From contig NC_068974.1 of the NCBI RefSeq assembly GCF_016808095.1, positions 30,116,825-30,180,824 on the forward strand: DNA of 64,000 nt. Reading direction: 5' to 3'. Each line of letters opens with the position of its first letter. Position 1 is the stretch's first letter. A program made the position numbers and the translations under genes. The notes below the pieces were generated by a model. The model saw only the letters and a program-made list of their open reading frames with translations. It made no database searches and was not told the DNA's origin. The DNA comes from Vigna angularis (lineage: Eukaryota > Streptophyta > Magnoliopsida > Fabales > Fabaceae). This document shows, piece after piece, positions 37,129 through 53,391 of this stretch.

Positions 37129-37559
37129 GGTTTAAACCCTCGGATGGTCCTCGTATTTGTATAGGAATCTCAAGTGGATCCTCATATGGCCAATCAAGAT
37201 TTGGGCTTTGGAATCAACTACTTCATACACAAGAAGGTAAGTTTTATGAAATTCTGAATAAAATTCATAGTTTTAAGTGAAATTGAGTGGTTTCTGTTTT
37301 TGGGCGTGTAGAAAGGTGCAGGCTTTTGGGGGATTCTGACTATGGGAATATGTGTAATGGTTTGCATTTTGCAAGGTAATTTGACAGTTGCAAGTGTCTA
37401 TGTTGGGAATGATTCTGTGCAGCTCAAAGGAGATATGATAAGTGCGGAGCTGTACCAAGATATATCATGGAAATTCTGTCGTGGCTTTTGGTGAAAGATC
37501 TCCTGCGACTCAAGTGCATTTCAAAAGGATGGCTACAAACCACCGTTTTAATATTTTAG
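37129..37559 (+). mobile_element. Half MULE-type element: one terminal repeat plus captured gene pieces
   Basis: The first 58 bp (GGTTTAAACCCTCGGATGGT, then CTCGTATTTGTATAGGAATC) match the terminal repeat of the element at 16668-18431. They are followed directly by exon-like DNA. ATGGCCAATCAAG.. opens MANQDLGFGINYFIHKK, then a donor AAG|GTAAGTTT (37235). An acceptor GGGCGTGTAG ends at 37311 before a hydrophobic stretch GFWGILTMGICVMVCILQ. An F-box piece follows (separate entry). I found no matching right terminal repeat or target duplication, so the element is truncated or its end is eroded. The first fragment is unidentified. Confidence 0.6.
37435..37559 (+). pseudogene. Frameshifted N-terminal F-box fragment
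   Basis: ATG 37435 opens MISAELYQDI. Shifting frame by one base at about 37462 continues IMEILSWLLVKDLLRLKCIS, then KGWLQTT, and stops at 37559. This is the usual legume F-box start (L..DIIMEILSWLPVK.LLR.KC.SK.W), which would bind SKP1 in an SCF ubiquitin ligase. One base is missing within GATATATC, and the rest of the protein (Kelch/FBA region) is absent, so it is a dead fragment. Confidence 0.7.
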
Positions 37560-39013
37560 TATAAAATTAAACATTTGCTAAATTGAACTAGCTATCAACT
37601 TCTTCACATTATGTTGATCATCGACTTCCTTCCTTTTCCTTTCTCTTTGATATCTTGAGGTAAGATAAGGAATATACATAGGTGATGTTGATTTTTTTAA
37701 TCAAATTTCAAAATCAAGTAACTTCTTTTGTTCTATTTCAAAATTTAGTAATTTTCCTTATCAAATTGTAAAATATGATGAATTTCAAAACTCAGCAACC
37801 TTTTCAATCGAATTTAAAAAATGGATAATTTTTTAAATTGAATTTTGAAATTTAATAATTTATAAACTGGATTACGAAATTCGATTACTTCAGTACATCT
37901 AAAACAATAAAAATAAATATATTGAAGAAATAGAAAATTTAAAACCTTAATAAACAAAAACGTGTGAAAAAAAAAATGAAACGTGAAGAATAAAGACTTA
38001 CTGTGCATGGTACAGTAAATGCGATTTGATAAACAATTATTACTCCTTTTCTAATTTTTTTTAATATATTTTTAATGAAGAGTAAACATATCACCTTGAA
38101 GGTGCAGTGTGAAGGTTTGGAGGTGCAGGGAGAAAAATATCCTAAAAAATTTGGGGGTCATCACATAATCGGATTCATTGTTTTGCCCATAAGCACCAAA
38201 CAACCCAAGAGACATAAAACTGTTAGAAAAGCAATGCTCATTTAAATTTCCATACAAGCCACTCATGTGTTTTAGGAAACTTTAAAATTAATTTATTCAT
38301 AAAGACAAAAAAAAAGTACGCAGAAGAAAATAAAACTGACTTTTTCACATTAAAAATAAAAAAGTATAGAAATTTTACAAAAAAAATTACTAATTAATTT
38401 ATAATAAGCCACATTTAATTTATGACAAATCAATTCCATTTACTGTTTTTTTCTTTTCCAAAAATTATTTTGGAGGAGTTTCTTGAATCATATCCTTACT
38501 TCCCTAATTCTATATTCAAGAGGGAGGAGAAGGGGCATAAAAATAAATAAAAAAGAATTGTTTTGTACTGTTTTTATTGAATCATGATTTCTTAAAAACC
38601 CATAAACTCGTCCATTTTTTTTTCAAGGAGAGGATTGTACAGTGATTTCATCATGTTCTCTTTTACGTTATACCATTTACTGTAGTCCAAGACCATTAAG
38701 AATAACGTAAAACCTTACAAACATTTCACCTATGGTCTCTTATAATTTTTCATTATGAAAAGCTCATTGATTGATTATCATATTGATCTTAACAAAAACA
38801 TTGTTTGTGTCCTCATGCGTGAGTCAAGATATCTCACATTATTATCTCAGTTTTTGAAATAGAAACTTATCTATTGGATAACCAGTTTGGTTTAATTTCA
38901 ACTGACTTTAAGATGAAACATTTGAGTTCTTTGGCAGTTTACTAATCATTTAATTTCTTATATTCTGATTTCATTAAAGAATAGATTAAGATTACAAGTA
39001 TGAATTTGAATTC

Positions 39014-39016
<3 letters not shown>
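37560..39016. other. AT-rich intergenic DNA
   Basis: No gene recognised. Repeated phrases such as CAAATTTCAAAATC / CAAATTGTAAAATATG around 37700-37860 are simple-sequence-like. Confidence 0.5.

Positions 39017-39091
<75 letters not shown>
39017..39091. repeat. (TA)n microsatellite
   Basis: An uninterrupted TA run of about 75 bp. Confidence 0.97.
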
Positions 39092-39093
<2 letters not shown>

Positions 39094-39870
39094 ACTCACA
39101 AATTCATTGATGTGTTAACTCTTATTTAAAATTAACTTTGCTACAGAATCTTATTTTATAGGTATGAAATTCAAAATATTTTTGTTCTGTATATTATTTT
39201 GATCCTTTCATGTCCCAGTTATTATTCAAGCTCAGAGAAGATTCTCATGGTGTGAGAACATGACATCATGTCAACTGGGTTATCCAGGTAAATTATTACA
39301 TACGCAGAACATATCTCAGTAACTGTTATGCAAAGAGACAAAGCATATCCATCTTGGTATTTTAAGTTTTCATTTAACCGGCTTAATGGAATCCACAAAA
39401 TTTCTATTCATTTTAACTTAATATCTTAACATTTTCTTCAAGTTCATTTGATCTGTCCATGCTTTAGCTTTCATTTGACATGATTATGAATATATTCTGC
39501 ATTAAAAATTCTCAGAATAGCAATATTCAAGAAGGGGGTCTAACTAAACAGTCATATATATCAAGTAGAAACTGGTCCTCTACCAGTGATGATCATTTTT
39601 GTGTATTAAGAGCTAAAAACAACAAATCCAAGTAGATAGAATTTTATTTCTTTTCATGGCAAAGATGTCAGCAAATATGCAACATGATGGAATTTGATGT
39701 TCACCTGATACAAAATCTTTTTCTCAGATATTAAGTCTAAGGGGACTCAGTTAAATAAAAAACATACGAAAATTTGCTTTCATGAGGGGTCCTTGGCATG
39801 CTTCTTCATCCCCTCAAACCTACGGTTATGCTCTTTCCATTTTCTCACGTTTGATTCATTCCTGAAAATT
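39092..39870. other. Region downstream of the TMEM97-like gene
   Basis: It probably includes that gene's 3' UTR on the minus strand. On the plus strand a short frame from ATG 39163 looks like a signal peptide start but stops after 12 codons. A different frame then reads a Cys-containing segment before a possible donor CCAG|GTAAATT (39289). Too little to call a gene. Confidence 0.4.
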
Positions 39871-41138
39871 TCAAGCTCTCTTTTTCCTCATCAATGCAGG
39901 TCTTTTGCCTAGAGCTGAAGTTGATTTGGATGAACATGTGAGCAATCCTCGCAGCAGAGCCAGAGCACCCAAACCCATGAAAGAGGCATACAGTGTTAAT
40001 AGCTTATCAGATGCCCTATTCGAATTCATCATTTCTGATAATATAGCGACCTGCAACCCACAAACAACCAATGTCTCATTGTTACTCACATCTATGGCTG
40101 GATCAAAGACTAATATTACACCTCCATCTTCAGTGAAACAAGTATCCTTGTGAAAAGTCAAATGATTGTATATTTTCTCATTCTCAGAGTTTCAACTTAA
40201 CAATAATTCTAACCAAAGTGTAATTAACACCTAAGCAAGTAACCTATAAAGCCACTCAATACATCTTGACCATAGTTTCCGATTAAAATCAAAATCGAAC
40301 CTATACAATTGCATTGCCTAAATTTTGCTTTCATTATATTTAGACAGCAACCTATGTAATCAATTCAACATGATCTAACAGCTGCAAAAAGACATTTTTT
40401 CGTGCTAGAACAAAGTAATAATAACCAACAATAATAGCAGATCCCTGTAAACAAAGAGTGCATTGGTTCTAATTGAATGGTCGCTAGTAACTCCAAAAGG
40501 TTAGAGCTTTTCTAGATCCAAAGATCCAAACATCAGAAAAGAGAATAATATCCATTTTCTGTCTTCCCCCAGAAGCATAATCGTTCACATTAACACATGA
40601 TCCATACAAACATGCAACCATATTAATCAAAATACAAAAAATAAAAAAGAGGGGCCATTAAAAAGGTAGAAACTTTTTCCCTGTAAGAAAAATAAGTATT
40701 CTCTGCAGTCCTGCTCATAGGATTATAAAAAATGGGAAAAAATTTGAAGAAGTAAAATATGAATTTAAAGTTGACAGACATATAGATAGATAGAAAGAAA
40801 GATGATAGGGTTACCATGGAGGTAGAGGTAGAGACACCATACATCAAGCAAGTGGTGTTGAACCAAGGCTTGGAAGTGAGAATGGCATAGAGGTTGAGGA
40901 GTGCAAGGGGCCATTGGAATAGAAGCTCAAGCCACACAAGACCTACAAAAAAGTGTGGCTTTTCAGCCACAAGGTAATCACCATAGTCGTGGGTGTAGTG
41001 GTCCTTGAGTTGGACAAGAATTTCAGGGAAATAACTCAGAGGAAGACATGTTTGAGCATCAATGAGAGGAGCAGCTACTGCTATCACGAGGAAGAACAGG
41101 AACAGAATGGCGTCTACTAGCTTTAACACAACACCCAT
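39871..41138 (-). CDS. TMEM97/sigma-2 receptor-like EXPERA-domain membrane protein
   Basis: Two exons, 40815-41138 and 39871-40050, join in phase (ATG|GTAACC donor, TTGCAG acceptor) to give 167 residues. The start is ATG 41138 (MGVVLKLVDAILF). Four hydrophobic segments are expected (about 7-25, 62-84, and two in the second half, GLGALALLRGLL being the last). LIDAQ (Asp27), YGDYL (Asp54) and WLELLFQWPL (Glu71) line up with Asp29, Asp56 and Glu73 of human TMEM97, which lie in its ligand pocket. The protein ends KKRA, a KKXX-type ER-retrieval signal, fitting an endoplasmic reticulum protein. The human protein is linked to sterol and NPC1 handling. The plant role is not established. Length matches plant homologues as I recall them. 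Confidence 0.92.
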
Positions 41139-42650
41139 TTGTTGATTCGCGGATTTGAAGCCTCTAAAGGGCAAAGAATGAAGATTGGAGGATCAAGGAG
41201 AAAAGGGTTCTTACGAAAAGAGGGATCTTGGAGCCTGCAAATTCCCCAACACTCTTTTCGTTATGTTCTATGATCTTCTATTTCATTAGAAAAAAATAAA
41301 GATTGCAATTTCTTTCCATTTTTAGAAATATTTGTAATTTTCTTAAAATAGAGTGATGGGTTTTTTATTTGTTAAGGGGTTGTTTTAAGTTTCCATGCTA
41401 CGTATGTATAAAGTAATAAAAATGTAAATTTTTGTATATTTTCAAGAAAAAATAGAATAAAAAGTAAGTAAAAATAGTATTAAATGAATGTAAAAATTTT
41501 AGGTACGTGAAAACAATCATTATTTATGTATATATTTTCTACTTAGTTATCAAAATTATAGTTAATTTTTTTAATAAAGTAGATTATTTTCAATAATATC
41601 TCATAGTGTTAAAAATACAATTTTATAAACAATAAAAGATACAATGAGAACAATATTTTTTATAATAAGCAAAATGTTAACAAAATTATTATAAGAAACA
41701 CATTTTATGATTAATTGCAATTTAAAATTATCAAAGTTTCATTACATTGATATATTGTATGTGAATGAAGCTCCAAGGTGAATAAGTTTTTCTCAAGCAA
41801 TACCATTAATGGTATTATGAAAATGACTCATGGTAAAAAAAGTAAAAAAAGAAATTATATATATGTGTGCTAAAGTTAAATATCATAGGCTGTTCTTCTC
41901 TTTAACTCTGTGACACATAGGTAATTAGTGTACTAAACAGATTAACATCAACAACTCTTGAGAAGAAAAAGAAAGGTTTTCTCTTCCTACACCTTGTCAT
42001 TTTTAAAGTAATCATTTTACTATCATTATCAATTTTAAAAAAAAAATTAAACTAATTTCTCTAAAACTTTTGGAATATGATTTCTAAATCAGGATTTTCA
42101 GAATAAAAGTTTTAGAACAAGACTTTGAAAATATGTTTTTCAATAGGCATAAAATACATTCTAATTTTTAGAATAAATTTACCGAAATATACGATAGCTT
42201 TCTAAATAAGTATTTTTTTTAATGAGTTAAATATTTTCTTATTGTTTTTAACGGAGAATAACCATTAATGATAATGTAATAATGATAACAATAATAGGAT
42301 TAATAATAACAATATAATAATAATATGGTATAATAAAAGAAAAGATAATTTAGTATTTGTCTATTGGTAGGAAAATATAGAAATTAATAATAATTGAGAT
42401 AAAAGAAAAATCAACAACACATTATAAAATATCACGAAATATTTCATCCAAACACCTTTTATATAATGGGGGAAAAAAGAAAAATCAACAAAACACATTA
42501 TAAAATGTCACGAAATATTTCATCCAAATACCTTTTATGAACAATAGAATTTTATTTCTTGAATAATTTTCGCGCTTTCTTAATAGTATTTCTTCATCGT
42601 TATTAATTTACAGAATATAGAAAAAATAGTTTAGCACATACGTATGAAAT
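41139..42650. other. Upstream of the TMEM97-like gene, then AT-rich DNA
   Basis: 41139-41300 likely holds the minus-strand promoter and leader; no clear TATA box is seen. The rest is AT-rich. A near-exact tandem duplication of about 74 bp lies at 42405-42545 (ACATTATAAAAT.TCACGAAA then TATTTCATCCAAA.ACCTTTTAT, twice). Confidence 0.55.
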
Positions 42651-42659
42651 GACATTTTT

Positions 42660-43300
42660 AATAATTTTACAGAATTTTGAGTATAGTGTAAAGATACAAA
42701 AAGAGGACTTGTGGAAAAATGGGTGACGGTCTTATTTTGTAATTGGATTTCATCCTCTGCTTCGTTTCATTTAATTTTCATATTCCTTCTTTTTTTTTTT
42801 GAGTCAAGTTTTCTTCTTTTGAGTTAGGTTTTGAGTGGGTGTTTATTTTTATTTACTTCGACATTGTGATTAATTTTTCTGGAGTTCCATTAACCTTTAA
42901 CTTATCATATTGATTCAATTTTTGATTCGGATTTTGGATGATGTTGATATTTATTTATTGTTTTGTTGTGCTTGTTTGTTGTTATTGTTGCATGTATTGG
43001 TGTTCTTGTAACACTTTGTTAATATTTTTTGGTCTTCTATCTCTTACATAATGAGGATTGTGTGGTAGGACATTATGGGTAATGTGTGAAAAGTGAAAGT
43101 CTGTTTATTGCTTCTTCGAGTGGACAGTAGTCACTAGTGTTGATTTGAGACAATAACAACGTCCACCATAATTATAGCTTATAGACCCAATAAAAGTAAG
43201 AGATTATTCGTTTCACAACTTTTATATGCTTGATTTAGTGGTTTAAATTTGATTTTCAAATAAATATGTTGTTTGTATTAAATGAAAGTATTTATATTTT

Positions 43301-43344
<44 letters not shown>

Positions 43345-44050
43345 TTAAACTCTAAAATATGAACACGTTCATTTAATACAAGCAAAATATTTATTACGGG
43401 ATCAAATCAACACATAAGCCACTTAATTAAACCTATAAAAGTTGTAGAGTCACTAATCTCTTACTTGAGATTGAACATACTATATATGAGAACTAAAAAT
43501 TGTGATTGTAGAGGAAGTTGTTGTTGCTGCTCATGTTGTTAATGTTGGTAGTGATATTGTTGCTGCAAATGAAAACTAGTAACTACTACCACAAACACAC
43601 GAAGAAGCAATAGAGAGATAAGGCTTATAGTTTTCACGTACCACGCACAAAGCCTTGCCATAGAACTGTCATCGCGCTGAAGACAGAGGGTCAAAAATCA
43701 TTAATAATGTGTCGCAAAAACACCATAGACATGCAACAATAACAAATAAGCATATAAAACCAGAAACGACCACCAACATCACCAAAAAGCACGAACCAAC
43801 AATGGAAACAAACACATGAAGTTAGAGGTTAATGGACCCAAAAAAAATTAATCGCAATGTTAAGGTAGAAAAAAAATAAACATACACCGAAAACCTAATT
43901 TAGAAGAAGAAAATCTAACTTAAAAGAAGAGAAATAAAGGAATGTGAAACAAAAGGAAGATGAAATCCAATTACAAAATAAAATAATCACTGTTTTTCCA
44001 CAATTATCTTTCTCTTTATGACTCACAAGATTATAAAAAATTATTAAAAG
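42660..44050. mobile_element. Giant imperfect palindrome, arms about 600 bp
   Basis: The left arm (about 42660-43304) and right arm (about 43343-44050) are inverted copies around a central (TA)n tract. Examples of matched pairs: TTTTGTAATTGGATTTCATC (42733) with its complement near 43970; TTTGTATTAAATGAA (43273) with TTCATTTAATACAAGC (43370); CAACTTTTATATGCTTGATT (43217) with AATTAAACCTATAAAAGTTG (43424). The arms carry many substitutions and indels, so the element is old. No target duplication or transposase is found. It could be a long-TIR MULE or another foldback type. Confidence 0.8.
43305..43342. repeat. (TA)n at the centre of the palindrome
   Basis: An uninterrupted TA run of 38 bp forming the loop region of the inverted repeat. 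Confidence 0.9.
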
Positions 44051-44188
44051 AATAATAATAAAATGACAGATCTATATTTATTTGAGACACATTACAAAAA
44101 TAAAATTATCATAAAAATAAATTTTTATATTTTTTTTTAAAAAATAAATAAAAATAATATCAAATAAATATAAAAAATTTGTGTAAAA

Positions 44189-44219
<31 letters not shown>

Positions 44220-45751
44220 GGGTCACATAATCTCGTATCAAATGAATCTCATCCCATACTCCAATGTCAAACTAACATTTTTCAAAAAAATAAACCCTAT
44301 CCAACATCATCATCGTTGCATGCCACACAAATTATTATGGCGAAATCGTGTAACATTGCACTTTCTTTGATGATGGTGAAGAGGAAATACAAAGAGAAGA
44401 ATACGTAAGGAAGAAAAGAAAAAAGATAAACATGATAAAATTGATGATGGTTTGGTTTACGAGAAGTAAGAAATGAAAGAACGTCATTTTACCTTTTATA
44501 ATATATACTCTTTCACATTATTTTCATCCTTCTTATTTTTCTAATCTAGTTATTTAAATTATATTTATAACATAATTCAAAGTGTACACAACAACTATCG
44601 ACTGTCTTTCTTTGAAATTTAAACTTTTGTCACAGTTTTTTTTTAAACTATCTTAAAAATTTAAAGAAAAACATATTTAGATTATCTTTTATTTCAATTT
44701 TTAAACAATGTAAGATTTTTAAACATGTTAAAATGATACGAGAAAATGAGAGATAGAGATACTGCCTTTGGAAAGGTCCAGGAGAAATTATCATCCCAAA
44801 TTTTATTAACTTTGTGTTTGAGCTTATCAACATGACTTATAGACTTTTTTGTATAGAAGTGTTTCTCTGTGAACTTTTTCTTTTACAAGTTTGTACTTAC
44901 ATGAATGTAACTAGTAAGAGCTTATGCTGAATTAAAATGCAAAAAGTGAAAGAACACTAAAGTAAACACATCATAGTTAGCTGAATCAATTGCCACTTGT
45001 CAGGTAAAATTTTAAAAAATTTAGTTATCTAGAGACAGAACTATCAAGGTAGTAAGAAAAGTGCAAAAAAAAAATAATAATAATGAAAGAAGTATTTTTT
45101 TGATCAAGATCTTTATAGGTCAACAACACCATGAGTAGTAATTTGAAGTTGCTTTCTCCAGTTCATGAACAATCTTCTTGAAAATCTATTCATCACAGTG
45201 TGATCTTTCAAATCACATCATTAATGTTAATTAGGACTTATGTGATAAAGACCCCCATGACTTGAGTGAGAGAAAGAAATGAACCACATGAAATGGTTTT
45301 ATTTATTTAAAAGAACTTTGGATTACCAGAATTCAAACCAGGTGAGAAATAAAAAAGAAACAAAAAGAAAATTAGGTACATCTCTGTCTCATCATCTATG
45401 CTCTTGACAGCAACTCAAATGACACCTTAATATCAAGACAAAAGCACCACTGACTAATCTGTACTCAACAATTAATGCATTAGTTTCTCTTTTCTTGTTA
45501 TGCTGCTACTACTCAACCTTATACTTCTCTCCTTTGTTTTCACTTTTCCCCTTATTCTTCTCCTTGTAAAACCTTATTGCTGGTGATGGTGATTGAAGAG
45601 AGCCTTGTTTGTTTCCATGGAAATTGACATGTGTGTAAACCTAACAACTCAATTGCCCCAAGAGTGAGATATTCTCATCACACCCCCCAAGTTGGCACGG
45701 TTGACTTTGAAGTATGCTCACTTAACTTCACAACTCTATGTAATGTACAGT
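44051..45751. other. Intergenic DNA downstream of the SGP-like gene
   Basis: A short (AT)n tract lies at 44189-44214. The part from about 45300 to 45751 is less AT-rich and probably includes the 3' UTR of the minus-strand GTPase gene. No other gene seen. Confidence 0.5.
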
Positions 45752-47573
45752 TCAGAAGTCAATGATGGGCTCCCCAACATTCAAATTTCTTTCCACTTTC
45801 CATGGTAGGTCGAAAAGTTTAGCAGTGATGAACTTGAAGATCTTATTCACGTTGATGTTGTAAGTTGCACTGGAAAAGAACAAGGCAGCATTCAGGGCCT
45901 TTGCATATTTTCTTGCCTGTTCAATGTCACAACATCACCAACATCAAATCTTATCTTCAAAACAAGACATTTTTTTTCTATTTTGGAGAGGCTCACACAG
46001 CATTCCAACATAACATGCTTGCAAATAAATAGGTATGGAACATGGTTGGTCTTGTCTTCCCTAAGACTCAACGAATCATCAAACATGAGGTGCCTTATAA
46101 TGTAAGATGGGGTCCATGATCATTAACCTGACCATGCTTTATGCAGGTGACTCTACTTGGTTTTGATGATAAAAACTATCTTTAACATGCCTATACCCTA
46201 TTGAAAAATTAGTGGTGTCTGCAAAGTTAAGTGTTTGGAAAAAATGAGGCTATTCCATCAATCTCTTTTGTTTTTATTCCACGTTGCAATTGAAAACAAC
46301 AATCATCAAAACTATCAATTTTTCTGATTTTGTAGTGATATTGTGTCACAAAAGAATGCATAATACTTCTTCAGATCTGGAGGTTCTGTTTTAGTAGATC
46401 TAAGAACATGCAGAGATCGTACATAAACTGCATTTTTATTGTTGAAATAGGAACTCTTACCTCATTAGCAACAGTCCATTGGATATCAATAGGCAGCTGG
46501 ATAAAATCATCAAACTTGGTTCCTATCAACACTGGTATTGCTGTCTACAAAAGTCAAGGATAAAGCACGATAAAATCCCACTCCTCTGTATCCACATGCA
46601 TACAAGTTTATGCTTTCTGGGACAAAAGAAAAAAATATACCTGATTCCATTTCCTGGCTTCTTTGTACCAACCGAGAACACTGAAATCATTCACCCAAAA
46701 AAAAATGGTGAGAATTCATCTGATATTAGCAATCTGAAAAGGCTTTAGCCAAAATTAATCCAAAACAACACAACAAAGAAGGTACCTGTTTAATGTGCAT
46801 CGACTTGTTAGATCAAACATAATCAAAATCGCCACAGAATCCGTGCAAGCCATCGGAATTCGATCTTCTGTTTTTCCATCACCTGCATGGAAAACAACCA
46901 ATTATTAAAATATAAATAATTAACCATCATTGATCTTTCTTTTTTGCCATATCCATATCCAACACATGTATATATCTACCTTGTACTTCCCAGATACAGT
47001 ACGAGATGCGAACCCCTTTAACGACCAGTGTTTTGTCCATCTGATTTAACCCTTCCATCTGGCTACCATGCTTCTCCTTTTCATCCCCAACATATTTCAC
47101 CTGAAAACCACATTCAAACAAAAGGAAAAACGAACAGTAAATAAAAGCAATTTTTTGACTCAACCCGTTTCAGGTTAAACGCAATAGAACCAAAAAATAA
47201 AAAGAAAAATATCCATGCTGGCTCAAATACTAATACAAACCAAAAAGCTGGTTTTTCCAATTTGGCAATCTCCCAACAAGCTGATCTTCAAGGAGACCAA
47301 GTCAGAATCCAAATCATGGGTTTGAAACATCGCCGGCGGCGCGACATCCATCTCTTCACGAGCAATTTCGCCGGGTGATTCTGCGGTCGGGGGCAGCGGC
47401 GGAGAGGGTAATGCTGGAGGCAGCATGCTGTAGGTGCTGTTGGTCTTCCTCCCGGAACAGAGCAGGATGCGGTGGAGGACACGGAGGATGCAGCGGCGTA
47501 GCAGGGAAACGCGGTGGTGAAAGCGTCGCCTTATGGTGGTTGAGTTGTTGAGTTTGGTGCCAAACTGGGGCAT
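45752..47573 (-). CDS. Spg1/Tem1-type septation small GTPase (SGP1-like)
   Basis: Six exons, 47241-47573, 46980-47100, 46786-46882, 46641-46680, 46461-46544 and 45752-45916, join in phase to 279 residues. ATG 47573 (MPQFGTKLN) is chosen because longer frames upstream rely on non-ATG codons. A basic, then Pro-rich N-terminal extension of about 95 residues precedes the Ras-like fold. The P-loop GDCQIGKT (101-108) lies at the end of exon 1. The switch-2 position reads WEVQG (148-152) where DxxG is usual. GTKFD (205-209) replaces NKxD, as in the Spg1/Tem1 family. SSAT (240-243) is the G5 motif. The end, LPWKVERN..GEPIIDF, is family-typical. Yeast relatives switch on the septation/mitotic-exit kinase cascade; Arabidopsis SGP1/SGP2 bind MAP4Ks. 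The plant role is less settled. No break seen. Confidence 0.93.
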
Positions 47574-49144
47574 GTTTTGTTTTGATCTCCTTCCTTGTTT
47601 TTTTTTTTTTGTTTTCTTTTGTTGTTTTCGGAGGAAATAAAGGAAAATTTGAAGATGTGTTTTTGTGTCGTGTTTGGAATGGAATGTTGATGACGACGAC
47701 GACGAACTACGACGGATGGCCTCAAGTGCAACCACTGAGCCTCTCAGCCATGAAAATGAAAAGTGAGGTTGTGTGTTGTCTCATATTTTTGAATGCTGAG
47801 GGTACTTTCGGGTTTTCCGCCCTCACCTCTCCCTATGTTCTTGATTTTGTGAAGGGTTTTCACTTTTTCAGTTACATCTTTCAACGACTTTTGTGCTATC
47901 AGCAGCACTACTTTAAGGCCACGGTTGACCGTTAATATATGAACACTGTCCTTTCATTCCACAATTTTAAATGTGGCTACAGTTTTCCTCATTTTAAGAC
48001 ACCCTCAGATAAATCTAGATTTTGCTCCAATAATTTTGGTTATACATCAGAAAATTATATTTTTATTTATTACTATTTCTTATTTATTTATGTATAATAC
48101 CACTACTTTTTATCTATCTTTCTATTAATACCTCTAATGTTTGTATGAAATTTTTTAATTTATTAATAAAAAAATTATTATTTATGATCTTTCCGTGTGT
48201 GTGTGTGTATAGTGATTTAATAATAATTTAATATTTTATTGAAGAATCTTTTTGCCTTAGCCTTGTTTCAATTCTTATTACTATTAACTTCGATTAACTA
48301 AGAATATTGATTGGTGAATAGTGTGGGTTCTATAAAAATCTTCTCTGCCTTTTGTGTGTGTTTGAAGTTTGGTGAATAAAAAGGGGCTTTTGAGAAACAA
48401 GACAACATTATCGACCACGTGTTGCTCTGGAAAACATGTGTTCAATGGTCCCATTTGATGAATCATTTTCAAATGTGTACCTCACCAGCGACAAACCCAT
48501 GTAGTGAAATCACCAAATCATTCAATGCAGTATTTGGAGATTTCATACTCGGAGATTCGTGTCATAAGAATTATGGTGACAGACAAAATAAAAACTTTGC
48601 GTATTTTTCATACTAAACCAAAATCTTGGATGAGAAGGATGAAGGGCAACTAAGAATACTTGTAGTGATTGCGTAAGATCATATGAAGCTTGAACCTAAT
48701 TTCTACTTTCTTTTTATTTCTTCAAGACAACCTTGCAAAAGGGTCTGTATAAAACATGTTATTCCCAGTAAAAATATCAACAACTTGCATGAATGAACTC
48801 TTGAAGCCCTTGCTGGATTTTGCTTATAAACAAACTCACTTTTAATAGGACCACCAAAAGCTTGGAAAATGAAAGCATGTTCTATGATGAGAATTGTGTC
48901 AGGGTATTCCTTTTCTTCACAAGCTTTTTCTAAACAAAGGTACAACAAACTAAAGCATGATTTTTGTTCTTTCTTTAAACAATGTTGTGGTGGTGACAGT
49001 CTTGCTGTCGCAATTTCCTAGCTAGGAAGGAAGGATTTACCTTCAGTGGTGTAGACTAATTTGTGCCAACGCTATATGACTAGGTAGCCTAAAAGAGAAA
49101 AAATCAAAAAGATAAACAAAGCAAAATGAGAGAGGGTAGGTTAA
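47574..49144. other. Space between the SGP-like and GLR genes
   Basis: 47574-47750 is the likely leader of the SGP-like gene (minus). 48180-49144 lies downstream of the GLR gene and may hold its 3' UTR near 49000-49144. The reading frames at 48703-48948 (minus) and 48419-48616 (plus) have no family resemblance. Confidence 0.5.
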
Positions 49145-53323
<4,179 letters not shown>

Positions 53324-53391
53324 GCTTCCAAGAGGATCTTCCTTCAAAGTAAGCAACTTTCGGCTTCAGTTCTTCAGTTTATACCACCATT

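Noticed and set aside
39163..39289. Signal-peptide-like frame followed by a Cys segment and a possible donor
   Set aside because: It is broken by a stop after 12 codons and needs a frame change; too short to assign.
41139..41174. N-terminal extension of the TMEM97-like protein starting at 41174
   Set aside because: The codon at 41174 is TTG. The first ATG is 41138, and family proteins start there.
47574..47735. Extended SGP-like N-terminus from 47735 with a poly-Ser stretch
   Set aside because: The start would be GTG and the extra part is low-complexity leader DNA. ATG 47573 fits the family.
47582..47935. 117-aa reading frame opposite the SGP-like gene
   Set aside because: It is a shadow of the 5' end of the GTPase gene and its promoter, without family resemblance.
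48703..48948. 81-aa minus-strand frame downstream of the GLR gene
   Set aside because: No recognisable family, and no splice partners found. Could be untranslated sequence.
53324..53356. Longer GLR N-terminus from 53356
   Set aside because: It starts at TTG. ATG 53323 directly precedes a good signal peptide.
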